Positions 33,716 through 45,069 are shown, counted from the first letter of the stretch. The stretch: 64,000 nucleotides of DNA from Crossaster papposus (GCA_037893245.1 JBAIAA010000259.1:1487001-1551000), one strand, 5' to 3'. Notes: generated by a model not told the origin, from the sequence alone. Translations and numbers: made by a program.

Positions 33716-35084
33716 TTTCGGCCAATCCTTGTCTATTTTTTATTTTGTGGTCATCTTTACTCCACTTCTTAAAAGTCTTATTTTGAGATCGGAACTTTTG
33801 CCTAAAGACCTCAAAAGAATTATAAAAAAGGAATAGCGGCACGTGAAGTAGTTGCCATAATAACCAGATTGGCCTAAATTGTTTTTAATCGAAATGTTCT
33901 TTTGTTTTTCCTTTCCGTTTCCTAAATGACGTTTAATGATTGATCGAAGTCATATTTTTTTTTTCACAGACCCTAAGAACCATTTCGATGGTGAAAAGCT
34001 ATGTTGTTGTTTCCACGGTCGCCGCTGAACTTGGCGAAAATTGCGTGTCGACTGGTCTGCAACGGTCCATCGGTGCAGCCGTTCTGCAACACTGCCCGTT
34101 TCCAACGCATAGATGAATCCAATCGAACATGCTTGGACATTCAGGGGCCAGTAGCCCTGTATCCCTGTAGTAAATTAACGTCTCATGGTCTTCAGTCCTC
34201 AGAATGAAACAACCTTTTCTTTGTATTGTTATCTGTTTGTGTGTGAAAAAGTGCCTGAGTAAAGTGGTAATGGCAATAATTACAATAAAATAGATATTAA
34301 CTGTACACAGTTGCGGTAGGCTTTGACCCACAAGGGGAAATTTGACGAAACGGGGCGCTTTATGCATGCAATTCGGCGTCGAGAAAAGTCCCACACGCTG
34401 CACTTCTGTTTGTTGTTGTCCTTTGCATATTTGCGGACTTGTGAAGCTCATCTGCAAAATTAATTTATTAACTAAATGAACAGCGTTAAAGGTAGGGGGC
34501 GGTCTTGTAGGTTCATTCAGGACGCATTTCCCAGTTCCGCGCTATTTTTCTTCCCGTGCTCGTTTGGCGTCTGCAAGTCTATCGGGATGTTCCCGAAAGC
34601 GAGGGCGGAGTTCTAAGCGAGGAGTGTCGACACGAGACCCCATAATAATATACCCGTCATTGACGCTCCTTGGCACCGCGGAGCATGGAAAATGTACATG
34701 TACGTTTAAGATATCTTGAAGGTCGCAATTGGGCCGGATGGTTCGAACTGTCGCTCATTATGTAGTATTCCGCGCCCTAATAACTCTCGGCTTTTGATGC
34801 CCCGGTATGTAGGGCTATCCGCCCTCTGCCCACCTACAGTGTCAAACTGCAACGCGCTACTCGCAAACTGAATGTAGGATATTCTAACTCTGGTGCTGGT
34901 CCTTCTGAACCTGCTTCCGCCGATCTGGTTAGCATCGATAATCTGAATGGCTACGCGCGCCCCCGTCTACAAGGGGCGACTTTCAAATACAAGTTGGTTT
35001 TCATTGCACGCATTTCCACCGCGTCTGTCGAATAATACGCTATAGCATTTACGGCAAACGCCATCAGATAGGCGTACAGTTCCC
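33716..35084. other. Unassigned DNA
   Basis: Mixed-composition sequence with several medium frames on both strands but no motif or splice architecture I can support. Confidence 0.4.
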
Positions 35085-35290
35085 GGCTTTACCGGTTGGA
35101 TGGCGGCGTCGCGTTGTGCGTGTGGCGTCGTGCGGGTGGTGTTGTGCGGTCGGCGTCATGTAGGCGGCGTCGTGCGTGTGACGCGTTGCGACGCGGTACG
35201 GGCGACGCGGTACCGGCGACGCGGTATGGGCGACGCGGTACGGGTGAGGTACGGGTGAGGTATGGGTGAGGTATGGGTGGTATTTGGGGC
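35085..35290 (+). repeat. GC-rich minisatellite (GGCGACGCGGTAC and GGTGAGGTATG words)
   Basis: Short words of 10-15 bases repeat: GACGCGGTACGGGC at 35190-35240, then GGTGAGGTATG to 35285, after a run of GGCGTCGTGCG words. Long frames here are a by-product of the repeat. Confidence 0.75.
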
Positions 35291-35339
35291 GAGATATATT
35301 GGGAATGGGTGAGGCTTCGTGGTCCCGGTTCGGAGCGAA

Positions 35340-35409
35340 GAATCTCCCCATATCTAAAACTCAAGTATAGATTCTGGGGCCCGAACAAGGCAGCAGTGCA
35401 AATAGAGTA
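35340..35409 (+). repeat. 70-bp direct repeat, copy 1 (copy 2 at 36669-36738)
   Basis: AATCTCCCCATATCTAAAAC through GGCAGCAGTGCAAATAGAGT is the same in both copies. Copy 1 continues into the 24-base palindrome GTGCAAATAG-AGTA-CTATTTGCAC, which joins it to the 54-bp dispersed repeat. Confidence 0.8.
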
Positions 35410-35617
35410 CTATTTGCACTGCGGCGCGTGAGGGCGCAAGATTAGATACTGTCAGTGTTAAGTCCGGTTGAGGCAAGGATGAACGGTGAGGTGAAGCCGG
35501 TACGGTAGGTACAAGTAAAACATTATGTGTACTTCTATACATCTGGGCCTAGACTCGAGTGGACAGCAGCTGTCCCCATTTTTTATTTTATTTTTTTCCC
35601 CCTCTTTCACCACCCTA

Positions 35618-36617
35618 CACTGTTAACGGTACATTCTATTGTCAATTGGCATTACAGAAGTTACTGTTTTTTAACAGTACATCCTGCTGTTGTTTTATCT
35701 CTGTTTATTAACAGAGATTCTACTGTATTGGGTACCGTACACCTACAGTGATTCCCCTGTTTTGCAACAGTGATTAACCCGTTGTTGTTTTGTTAATATA
35801 ACAGCAAGTTTTATCCAAAAACAAACGCTCCTGTTGAAGTACAGTTTTCTGTTGTTATGCATATAATTGCGGCAATTTACATCAATGAATGAAGTAGGAA
35901 TGGGAACCAGACCTATTATAAGTAACTAGTTATTACACATTACACAATACTACATGTATTACGTATACAGATATATAGTACAAATGCTACGATAACCTAC
36001 TAAACACTTTAACCACGGTCGTGAGTTACTTTTATATTAAGCTTTTCCCGCAATGATGAAGTCACGCTTTCAAATGAATAATTTTAATATTTCAATGCGG
36101 AAGGAGATGGGATGCAATTCTTCAGCTTTATTTGCTAAAAATCAAAATTGTATCACTGAATTGCTTTAATAATTACACGAAGTGGTCAAAAAGTGTGTTT
36201 TGTGGTATAACAACACGGTTTAGCATGACTTTTGTGAACACTAGTTTCCTCACTTCTGGTCGGTCAGTTCCTGCGTGGTGAGATTTGTGTAGGAGAACAG
36301 TAGATTCTCTGTAAATAAATACTTCGTTGTCGTTGCTGTAGATTTACAGCAAATTGTGTTGTTATAAAACAGTAATGTTGATGTGTCTTAACATAACGGA
36401 AGAAAATGCTTGTTCAAAAGATGATGTTTCTTGTTCCAGTACAAAACTTTAATTTAACAGCGAACCTTCTGTAACCAAACAGAGAATTTCAGTAAAATGT
36501 GCATAGACAGTACTAGTTTTGTTTATACGCAGAGAAATCCCAACGGCGATATCTACTGTTATATATTGACATTTTCAACAGAACAACAACTGTGAAGTTA
36601 TACAATTTTTTACAGTG
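35618..36617. mobile_element. 1-kb TA-flanked MITE rich in ACAGT words
   Basis: CACTGTTAAC at the left and TTTTACAGTG at the right, each flanked by TA (35616-35617 and 36618-36619). The interior is full of AACAG/CTGTT and TACAGT words in both orientations. No coding frame. It lies between the two 70-bp direct repeats. Confidence 0.45.
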
Positions 36618-36668
36618 TACCGCCTTGCCTCCCCACGTTGGTTTGTTCGGGCTCCGGTTTCTTCTCTT

Positions 36669-36738
36669 GAATCTCCCCATATCTAAAACTCAAGTATAGA
36701 TTCTGGGGCCCGAACAAGGCAGCAGTGCAAATAGAGTA
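36669..36738 (+). repeat. 70-bp direct repeat, copy 2
   Basis: See copy 1 at 35340-35409. Confidence 0.8.
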
Positions 36739-37153
36739 CAAATTGAACGAAAATACATAAGAAACCTGACTATTCAGAAGAGATGGCCAAACAGGGAAAA
36801 GCCTTTCTGTCTGCCTTACATTTAACACACCTCACTTACCCCAGAGCATCAAATTCGGCTATAAATACTTTGACATCAAACAATACATCCCACCAGTCAC
36901 CACTATTGTAACCTAACCAATCCCCCTTGAAACCTAAAAGGAATTCTTGAGATTCCGGGAACACAATGGTCAACACAAAGGAGGGGGGGGGGGGGGGGGT
37001 TTCTCTGCCACATATCGTGCTTCATATGTGACCCCGGACAAATTCTCGATAGTCGGCACGCGACGTCTAGGAACGAGACAGGATCGCGTTGCCACGTACG
37101 CACACATTGTTGTGCGTACTACGCTTTGTGCACGCACGGTAATCGAATTTCAC
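36739..37153. other. Unassigned DNA with a poly-G tract
   Basis: A G-run of about 18-20 lies near 36980-37000. CpG content rises from 37020, just before the small acidic frame. Confidence 0.5.
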
Positions 37154-37288
37154 ATGGACGATCGTGAAAGTTCTTCCTCGGTTTTTGGTGAATCCGACGA
37201 AAACAGTACTGATTCGTCAGATTCGAATCACAGTATTTCTTATTCAGACACGGACTCGAGCGAGGATAAAGATGGGGTCCCTCTATAG
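37154..37288 (+). CDS. Small Ser/Asp-rich frame, possible first exon
   Basis: A 44-residue frame (MDDRESSSSVFGESDENSTD and on) is strongly acidic and Ser-rich, with a CpG-rich upstream segment. It ends at a TAG without a clear splice donor. It could be the N-terminus of a transposase-like or nuclear protein, or chance. No domain can be named. Confidence 0.2.
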   Translation: MDDRESSSSVFGESDENSTDSSDSNHSISYSDTDSSEDKDGVPL

Positions 37289-37787
37289 GCGCTCTAGGTT
37301 GAAGCACGACCGCTCAAAATGGTCGCTGCAGAGGGCCGAAAATCACTAGGCCCGGACCACATCGGTCTGGTAAGCTTTACTTTGGCTGTCCAAATCCTCC
37401 GATATTGAGGATCAGCCGGAAACAAAGTAATGAAGGCTTACTCCATCCTTAGTAGTTTTGCTACACCTAGCAGCTACACATCATGACCGAAAACTGTTGT
37501 ATTTTTACCCTGATTTAGATTTTCGTCATACCCCTCGCGAGGTTTTATGTTAATGAGGCTTCCCTTCGAGGGGCGGAGTCGTTTGACAAAAAGTTTCATT
37601 TATCACAGAAAGTAAACACAACCACACACCTAATGTTGTTGTCAACATTATACTTTATTGATTTAAGCAACAACAACAAAAATCACCCGAAAACACATGC
37701 GGCAGCGTGCATTGAGTTCAGGATGGCTGAAAAGACTCGATATAGGGACTATAATGAATACATTGCAAAAGTTAAAGTGATGAAACT
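37289..37787. other. Unassigned DNA with an imperfect hairpin
   Basis: An imperfect inverted repeat (GTAAGCTTTACTTTG and CAAAGTAATGAAGGCTTAC) lies at about 37371-37441. No gene supported. Confidence 0.4.
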
Positions 37788-38080
37788 TTTTAAAGATAGG
37801 ATACTCCATTATTTGCAGATATCGACAAATTTAACTACCGAATTATTAAGAAACATCTTACTTATTTGAATATAAATAATGATTGCAGGCATCCAGCCAA
37901 AATGATTGCGCTAGATATCTGGTAATTGTTCCAAAAAACTTGTTTTATAAAAACAAAAAATAAGATCGCCGGACGGCGATCGCAAACAATAACAAGATCC
38001 ACAACATAAGATCCACTGCCTGACGCCGGTTGAAAACAAATGCCGTTTTGTTGCTTTCCTCCGCGTCCTTTAAAGGCGCT
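37788..38080 (-). mobile_element. MITE C-related copy
   Basis: AAAGATAGGATACTCCATTATTT at the left and AACTACCGAATTATTAAGAA match MITE C inverted. Then GCATCCAGCCAAAATGATTG matches 47530-47575 inverted. The palindrome GATCGCCGGACGGCGATC lies near 37965. The right boundary is uncertain. Confidence 0.4.
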
Positions 38081-38087
38081 GTCACAC

Positions 38088-38412
38088 TGTTGCGTATGGC
38101 ACCAGCGTATGATTTGCGTATTTAAATTCAAAAAATATTTTGCATACGCACAACAAGCCTTTGAAAATACAGAATTGTGCGTATACTTACCGTATTGAAC
38201 CTATTTGTAGCGTATGAGTAGCGTACGGCCAGCGTATAGCCTGCGTATAGCCTGCGTATGACCAGCGAATGTCAGCAAATGTCAGCGTCTACCAGCGTAT
38301 GACCAGCGTATGACCAGCGTATAACCAGCGTATGGGCTGCGTATGGCCAGCGTACTATGCGTATGGGTAGCGTATGAGCAGCGTATGAGCAGCGCATGCC
38401 CAGCGTGACACG
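38088..38412 (+). repeat. GCGTATG-word repeat, possible MITE interior
   Basis: About 20 copies of CAGCGTATGA/CCAGCGTATGG words. The start GGCGCTGTCACACTG resembles the GGCCCTGTCACAC ends of the fold-back elements at 58262-59415, which also have short self-similar interiors. Confidence 0.6.
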
Positions 38413-38525
38413 TGACAAGTGGCTATAAGCGGCGGTATTTTCACATTGCAAGATATCTTGATGCTGCCGAGAATGCCTGCGCTGACCGGGAAATTGGCCT
38501 GGATGAGCTCACCCCTACCCCTTCA

Positions 38526-38546
38526 CCCCCCCCCCCCCCCCCCCCC
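38526..38546 (+). repeat. Poly-C tract (~21 C)
   Basis: Second long C-run in the window. Confidence 0.85.
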
Positions 38547-38632
38547 TTTAGCCTCACGCAAGTGACCTCAGGACCCGGACGGCGCCCTCCTTGAGTCCCT
38601 ACAGAAGAGAGTTGCTGAGTCACGCACCATCC

Positions 38633-38668
38633 TCAATTCAATTCAATTCAATTCAATTCAATTCAATT
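38633..38668 (+). repeat. (AATTC)n microsatellite tail of the LINE that follows
   Basis: Seven AATTC units. On the minus strand this is (GAATT)n at the 3' end of the LINE, a typical short-repeat 3' tail for LINEs that lack poly-A. Confidence 0.85.
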
Positions 38669-40505
38669 TATTATACTCGTCACGTAAAAAACATGAAAAT
38701 TGTTTTCCAATGTGCATTATACATGTACAATAAGACCACAGATATATACGAATGTAAAATTAAATAAAATTTGATGTAAAGACACCAGATTTACTATAAG
38801 ATATTAATACGATATAAGATATTAATCGAAAATTACAGGTTGTCATCTAACAAATCCAAATAAAAACACTAGATTGTTAAAACAAGAAACCTAGAGAAGA
38901 CACAGTTAAAAAGAGCTCCTTGCAATAAGAAGGAAAGACAAAAAACAGGGGATTATCTTTTGAATTGAGCATTGAATAGATGGCATGCATTTGGCAAAAA
39001 TGACATTCTGAAGCGCTTTGTGCGGGTTCGTGGAGGGCGAATTCTTCCTGATTTGTTGACAACCACCGAAGAATGGAGCGGATGTGTATGATCTTGCATT
39101 ATGTCTTGTAGCTTAGAGACAATTGCAGATTCAAACATACTATGTATATCCTTAACGTCCAGGCCAATTGTTTTGGAGGCCAATTTGGTGATACGTTCCA
39201 GTCTGTGTCTGTCCATGGCTCTTAGGTTACCGTACCAGGCAATCATACAAAAGGTAATGATAGATTGGATAACGCTTTGATAAAAAAGAAATAAAATGTC
39301 TTTGCAAACATTGAATGATTTCAGCTTCCGGACAAAAAACATCCTCTGGTTAGCCTTAGCCACAAGTTTCTGAGAATTGATCTTCCAATTCAAGTTGTTG
39401 TCAATGGAGGTACCAAGATACTTAATGTTATCGACCATTTCAACCCTAGTGCCATTAATATAAATAGGTTCAATACTGGTCTTGGTTTTACGGAAGTCGA
39501 ACACAATTTCTTTAGTCTTGGACACATTCAGTGTTAAATAATTAAGATCACACCATTTAACAAAATTAGCTACCTCTCTGCGATAAGCAGATTCATCATC
39601 CATAGAAATCAATCCCGTCAGAGAGGTGTCATCAGCATATTTAATTATAGGGCATGATGTATCACCGATTCTATAGTCACTGGAGTACAGTGAAAATAAC
39701 ACTGGGGACAACACACAGCCTTGAGGAGCTCCAGTGCTAATATTGGTGTTATTAGAAACTGAATTCATAAATAAAACCCTTTGAATTCGATCAGTTAAAA
39801 AACTGTTTATCCACAAACAGATATGAGGATTGACACGCATTCTATCCATTTTACCAGTCAATAAATGAGGCTGAATTGTATTAAAAGCCGATGAGAAGTC
39901 TACAAACAAAGTTCTGACATAGTTGTGAGTTTTATCCAAATGTTCGTAAATGTAATGCACAAGTGTTAAAATGGCATCATTCACACTTCTGCCCGAACAA
40001 TAGGCGAACTGGGCAGGGTCAGTGTAAGCCTTTGTCTGAACCAAGATAAGATCCTTAATTACACTTTCAAAACATTTCATAACTGACGATGTGAGAGCAA
40101 TAGGTCTAAAGTCATTCATAGCTGTGGGTTTGGGTATTTTTGGAATCGGTATAACAGTTGAGGTTTTCCAGATTTTGGGAATTATGTTAAAGTCCAGAGA
40201 CCACTGAAACAGTCTTTGGAATACATTAGACAGCTCTTTATGACAAGACCTCAGGATTCTCCCAGAGATACCATCAGGACCTGACGCCTTGTTTCCCTTG
40301 ATACGCTTGAAAGATTTCTCAATCGCAGGAACGCTGAGCTCAATCCTATTGGAGTCGTCTACTTGGCTCCGCAGATCGTCGCAAAGCTGGTTGTTGACTA
40401 GACTGAAGTCAGAGGCATCAAAACGGGTGTAGAACTGATTAAGATCATTGGCGAAAGTGTCAGGGTTGCCGGTTGGTAAATAGGAGTAAATAGGACCTTT
40501 CCAAA
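38669..40505 (-). mobile_element. LINE copy 1, 5'-truncated
   Basis: Minus-strand element running from its 5' truncation near 40505, through the reverse transcriptase frame, to the (GAATT)n tail. It abuts the GGGCCC minisatellite at its 5' side. The endonuclease half is missing. Confidence 0.8.
38953..40500 (-). CDS. LINE reverse transcriptase, C-terminal half of ORF2 (5' truncated)
   Basis: The frame is open from 40500 (KGPIYSYLPTG) to the stop near 38953, about 515 residues with no internal stop. Motifs in order: ASGPDGISG, then IPIPKIPKP, MNDFRPIAL, then VDFSSAFNTI (first catalytic Asp), STGAPQGCVLSPVLF, and IKYADDTSL with the catalytic Asp pair. The thumb and C-terminal domain end NACHLFNAQFKR. 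The catalytic residues are intact, so it decayed only by 5' truncation at insertion. The closest clade (Rex1-, CR1- or I-like) cannot be settled by eye. Confidence 0.85.
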   Translation of the reverse strand, partial: KGPIYSYLPTGNPDTFANDLNQFYTRFDASDFSLVNNQLCDDLRSQVDDSNRIELSVPAIEKSFKRIKGNKASGPDGISGRILRSCHKELSNVFQRLFQWSLDFNIIPKIWKTSTVIPIPKIPKPTAMNDFRPIALTSSVMKCFESVIKDLILVQTKAYTDPAQFAYCSGRSVNDAILTLVHYIYEHLDKTHNYVRTLFVDFSSAFNTIQPHLLTGKMDRMRVNPHICLWINSFLTDRIQRVLFMNSVSNNTNISTGAPQGCVLSPVLFSLYSSDYRIGDTSCPIIKYADDTSLTGLISMDDESAYRREVANFVKWCDLNYLTLNVSKTKEIVFDFRKTKTSIEPIYINGTRVEMVDNIKYLGTSIDNNLNWKINSQKLVAKANQRMFFVRKLKSFNVCKDILFLFYQSVIQSIITFCMIAWYGNLRAMDRHRLERITKLASKTIGLDVKDIHSMFESAIVSKLQDIMQDHTHPLHSSVVVNKSGRIRPPRTRTKRFRMSFLPNACHLFNAQFKR

Positions 40506-40519
40506 GCCCAGAAGCAGCC

Positions 40520-40889
40520 CATCACAGCCCGAACAGCCTTTGCCAACTACCCAGCCAGCAAGCCCAAGTGGGCCCCATGTGGGTTGTGGTTGGGTTTGAT
40601 GGGCTTAGGTGGGCTTGGGCTTGAAATGGGTTGCCCACATGGGTCCTGTGTGGGGCGACGGTGGGTTTTCAGTGGGCGTGGGCATCAAATGGGCACGATG
40701 TATGGGTCCAGTGTGGGGATTTGGTAGGCTAAGTGGGCCGTTTATAAACTGGGTTTTGATAGGGCTGGCCCAAGTGGGCCCTGTGTGGGATATAATTATG
40801 TGGGCCCGGTGGGCTGTATTGTTAGTGGGTTTTGAGAGGGCTGTCTCATGTGGGCCCTGTGGGGGGTATAGGTGGGCCCGGTGGGCTGT
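40520..40889 (+). repeat. GGGCCC-rich minisatellite, left part
   Basis: Words such as TGGGCCCTGTGTGGGATATA and GGTGGGCCCGGTGGGCTGTA repeat. It continues at 42772 on the other side of LINE copy 2. Left copies are more diverged. Confidence 0.8.
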
Positions 40890-42771
40890 ATTATTATCAT
40901 TATTATTATTATCTTTATTTTACCAGGGAGACCCATTCACATAAACTTGTGGTCTTCCATGGGGCCCTGGGAAATACAATTAAAATAATAAAACCTAAAT
41001 AAAGTTTTAAATATACTTTAAAGTAGAATGTACACAAAACATAAAATGGTAAAACAGTAAACACAAGAACAAAAATTAAACAATATAACACATAATTAAA
41101 TAAAAGTACATGTAGAGTAAAATAAGTAAAATTCCTATAAGAAATACACACAAATATATACGAGAATCAGAATAAAACTAATTCAAAATTTAGGAAAATC
41201 TGGCCAAAAAATAAAGGTTACGAATTGCAAGAGTTAAAATATTACAATAAAATAAACAGATAAAACTGGGTGGGTTTAAACAATTAAAATGAAACAGCGA
41301 AAATTAAAATAATTAAGAGCCAGAAGTTAAAAGACTTGTCTTCAGAAGTGATTTAAAATGTGATAAAGATGGCGCCGAACGAATTTCAGTACTCAAGGTA
41401 TTCCATATTCTGGTGCAATTAATGATTGGACTGTGTTTGTAGCACTCCGTTTTATACTTTGGGATAACCAAATTATTAGCTGTAGCTCCTATTGTATTGT
41501 AATGGTGTGCATCTGAAAGTTGTGTTACGTTATTTGTTAAATACGTCGGCGCAAGCCCATGAGTACATTTAAACATAAAAACTGCTTTTAGGTAAAAAAA
41601 TCGTTCATGTAATGGCAACCATCCTAATTCTTTAAAAAGTTCACTCGATGGAGTGTCAAAACCCTTAGACAAGATTAAACGTGCTGCATACTTCTGTAAC
41701 TTAATTAATTTATCATTGTGCATCTGATACCTATCTGACCAAATTTGTGAGCAGTAGTCGAAGTGTGGTAAAACAAAAGCGTTATACATTGTTTTTAGTA
41801 CATGAAATGGAATACATGGTTTTGCGCGTCTCAAGATTGCAAGTTTTGTCTGTACCGTCTTGACAACACGATTAACATGGTCAGTCCATTTTAACTCTTC
41901 ATCAATTATTACTCCAAGGCATTTAGTACTGTTGACCCGTTTAATTAAACACTGGTTAACTGTCACTGTAATTTCACTCGAGTACTTCAATTTTGCCTTT
42001 GTGCCTATGATCATAACACTCGTTTTATCAAAATTTAGCACGAGTCTATTATTCTCTAACCATCTGCTTATTTGGTCTATCGCAACGGATAATTTGTTTG
42101 CAACTTCATTCGCCGTCTTGCCGCTGACAGTAACAGTAGTGTCATCGGCAAACATGTCTACCATACCATCAGTAACTACAGGTGGCATGGAATTCACATA
42201 TATAGAGAATAATAGCGGACCTAGAATTGAGCCTTGGGGCACTCCGCTAACAACCTTTAATCGATCAGAGAAAACCTTTTTAAAACAGACCCTTTGAGTC
42301 CGATTTGACAAGTAGCTTGAGAACCAGTTCAGTGTACGATTTGAGCAGTCAAGTGCTTTCAATTTAATGAGAAGAATATTATGGTCAATTGTATCAAATG
42401 CCATTCTTAGGTCAATAAAAGCCACTCCATTAAGTTGACCGTTTTCAATATTCCTGCTCCATTGATTGACAAGTTTGGCTAAAATGGTTGATGTGGAGTG
42501 CAAAGGTCGAAAGCCGGATTGATTAGCATGCATAAGTTCATTGTCGTTAATGTATGCATATAGCTGATCATAGACAGATTTTTCCAAAATTTTACTGATA
42601 ACTGGAAGGATAGAGATCGGTCGATAATTGCCTACGTCGGACTTTTCCCCAGCTTTGTATACCGGTATGACCTTTGCACTTTTCATAATTTGAGGTACCA
42701 GGCCGCATTGAAGAGACCGGTTAACCAGTTTAGTTAATGACTCGAGAACAGCAGGCAGAGCAATTTTTAGC
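40890..42771 (-). mobile_element. LINE copy 2, 5'-truncated, inserted in the minisatellite
   Basis: Minus-strand element with a (TAA/ATA)n tail at 40890-40913, then AAATAAAGATAATAATA-type 3' UTR and the reverse transcriptase frame. Both sides are the same minisatellite, so the insertion split it. Confidence 0.85.
41313..42764 (-). CDS. LINE reverse transcriptase (CR1/L2-like), 5' truncated
   Basis: Open from about 42764 (KIALPAVLESLTKLV) to 41313. Motifs: KVIPVYKAGEKSDVGNYRPI, NQSGFRPLHST, FIDLRMAFDTIDHNIL, SGVPQGSILGPLLFSIYVN, and DMFADDTTV with the Asp pair. The C-terminal part ends FNT-like RIWNTLSTEIRSAPSL, typical of CR1/L2/Jockey-group ORF2. There are no stops or frameshifts, suggesting a fairly young copy. 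The endonuclease is missing through 5' truncation. Confidence 0.88.
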   Translation of the reverse strand: MALPAVLESLTKLVNRSLQCGLVPQIMKSAKVIPVYKAGEKSDVGNYRPISILPVISKILEKSVYDQLYAYINDNELMHANQSGFRPLHSTSTILAKLVNQWSRNIENGQLNGVAFIDLRMAFDTIDHNILLIKLKALDCSNRTLNWFSSYLSNRTQRVCFKKVFSDRLKVVSGVPQGSILGPLLFSIYVNSMPPVVTDGMVDMFADDTTVTVSGKTANEVANKLSVAIDQISRWLENNRLVLNFDKTSVMIIGTKAKLKYSSEITVTVNQCLIKRVNSTKCLGVIIDEELKWTDHVNRVVKTVQTKLAILRRAKPCIPFHVLKTMYNAFVLPHFDYCSQIWSDRYQMHNDKLIKLQKYAARLILSKGFDTPSSELFKELGWLPLHERFFYLKAVFMFKCTHGLAPTYLTNNVTQLSDAHHYNTIGATANNLVIPKYKTECYKHSPIINCTRIWNTLSTEIRSAPSLSHFKSLLKTSLLTSGS

Positions 42772-43255
42772 AGGCTAAAAGTGGGTCCTGTATGGGATAT
42801 AGGTGGGCCCGGTGGGCTGTATTGTACATGGGCTTTGGGAGGGCTGTCCCAAATGGGCTCTGGGTGGGATATAGGTGGGCCCGATGGGCTGTATTGTACG
42901 TGGGCTTTGGAAGGGCTGGCCCAAGTGGGCCCTGTGTGGGATATAGGTGGGCATGGTGGGCTGTATTGTAAGTGGGCTTTGGGAGGGCTGGCCTAAGTGG
43001 GTCCTGTATGGGATATAGGTGGGCCCGGTGGGCTGTATTGTACATGGGCTTTGGGAGGGCTGGCCCAAGTGGGCCCTGTGTGTGATATAGTTGGGCCCGG
43101 TGGGCTGGTGTAAGTGGGCTTTGAAAGGGCTGGCCCAAGTGAGACCTCTGTGGGATATAGGTGGGCCCGGTGGGCTGTATTGTAAATGGGTTTCAAGAGG
43201 GCTGGCCAACAAGTGGGCTATGTGTGGTATATAGGTGGACGAGGTGGGCTGTACA
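42772..43255 (+). repeat. GGGCCC-rich minisatellite, right part, unit ~72 bp
   Basis: About six and a half units, each with GGGATATAGGTGGGCCCGGT, GGGCTGTATTGTA and GGGCTTTGGGAGGGCTGGCC. Long frames on both strands here reflect the repeat, not genes. Confidence 0.88.
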
Positions 43256-45069
43256 ACACTGTTATGGCCGATGGCGGTTTGCCTAAAGGTCACATTCTTG
43301 CCCTCTGATTTAACCCTTAATAATAAGGTACCACTTTTGTGGCAGTGACCTCGCATACCACAGAAAAACCGTTACTGCTGTGTGACTCGACTGCCTTGTG
43401 AGCAACATTTGAATTTTGGAGACGGATCGAGCAGGTACATCGCACATCGTTTTACATGAAAACAACTGGTTATTCGTGGATATAAATGCAGTTTGCCTGT
43501 CAACATACAACTAAAGTTTATTCCTGTAACGCAAGCCTTTGCTGAATGACTGTAGCTTTCTTTGAAAGGAATTTTAAGTTACGTGCAGAGAAACATTCTG
43601 TTTAACTGGTAAGTTCATTGTTATTCAAATCTTATGCCCAATTTTCCACTTGTAACGTTTTACGACACGGTTTAGATTACTTCAAATTTTACACTGCTGT
43701 ATGGCTTTTTGTGAGTGTTGATCTGTGAGTCAACCTACTATTCATTAATTCTATTTCCATGCAACAAACGGCTATATTTTGGCATCATTTGGCCAATTTC
43801 AAATTCGCTCGGGCGTAAACAATAATTGTAAATGGGAATAAAGAAGAGACAACCATCTTTGTGGATTGCAACTCCGGTCAGCAATTTTAAACTTAATCAT
43901 GCTGACTGTTTTTATTTTAAAGTTCTTGTTGAGCCTACATTTGGGACATTTCGTGACTCCTGAAAACATTGAAAGCTAAAATGCTGGATGAGTCTTCAAA
44001 ATGCATACGTCTTTCAGACCGTATTTTCTTTTTCTTGGTTTTGTTTATTTGTTTATTTCTTTTATGTTTTAGGAGCCACCAAGAAGAACAGTCAAACCGA
44101 TACTGAGGAATCGAAGCGCACAGGCTGGCTAGCAACAAGGTTGGACCATGGACGTGACAGAGATGAGACAGCGGATCAGCGAGCACACTTGAAGACGAAG
44201 TAATCAAGAAACAAGCTGCCGCAATTAAGTTAGTCACTGAGCAAAACAAATAAGGAAATAATTGTTAAACTGTTTCGGTTACATGTTTAGGAAGTATACT
44301 TGTTGATAGTTTTAATCAGGTTAATATCTACAGTGGTAAAATTTCATCGTGCATTTGTAAATTTTGGCAAACCACATTTCATGGCGTTTTAACCTGCCTG
44401 TCAAATTATATTTCCCAGGTACTTAACGATTATTTCATTCGAGTTATTTCAAAGACGAGTGGCTTGGCCGTGATGCAATAGACTTAAATCCAGATGTAGT
44501 ATATTTAGTATTTTTACCAATTTACTCATCACAACGATTCCCACAGCTAATTGTGCTACACTATAATATAAAGCTATGTACACATGGACATAATGTTTAG
44601 TCGGACTCATCTATAGTTTAGATATTTTTATCAGAGAAATAAAAAAGGTGTTTATTGGGTCCTGTTTGGGGAAACAGTATATCCTAGAAATATCCATCAA
44701 AGAAACCATTCTATGATCTTAATCTGCATAGCTTGGATTAACTAAACCGTCTTTTGTAAAAGAGACATATTGTTAGTAAACCCAGTTCTCTTATGGCATC
44801 GAGTTGGCCGTGCATTTGACTCACAAATCATGTTTTAAAATAATCTAAATTATTAATAAGTTCCAAATAATTATTACCATTGCGAATTCTGGTTATTAAA
44901 GTACGTTTTGACAAGACACACGTACAACTGTTTGTCACTGGTTTTGCATGCTTTCTTCTATTCCGACGACCTGAATTTGCTATAGTATATCCGGTCCGTA
45001 ATATCCCACAATAAACCGATTTCATATAGTGTGGGTGCTCCTAATTTAATTGAATTGAATTAAATTGAA
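43256..45069. other. Mostly unassigned DNA around a candidate exon pair
   Basis: A possible donor AACTG|GTAAGTT at 43608/43609 and acceptor TTTATGTTTTAG at 44072 are treated in the next entry. The rest has no recognised content. Confidence 0.4.
44073..44202 (+). CDS. Possible terminal coding exon (42 residues)
   Basis: After a T-rich tract and TTTTAG at 44072 one frame reads ATKKNSQTDTEESKRTGWLA and on, to TAA at 44200-44202. It is highly polar with codon-like composition. The upstream donor at 43608 would give a 464-bp intron. No homology is known to me; it may be chance. Confidence 0.25.

Noticed and set aside
34735..34765. GGTTCGAACTG, resembling a tRNA B box
   Set aside because: No A box or cloverleaf can be built around it.
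42775..43356. Long minus-strand frame of 193 residues with THRAHLGQP-type repeats, and similar frames at 45194-45559
   Set aside because: Translation of the 72-bp GGGCCC minisatellite; several frames on both strands are open because the repeat lacks stop words.
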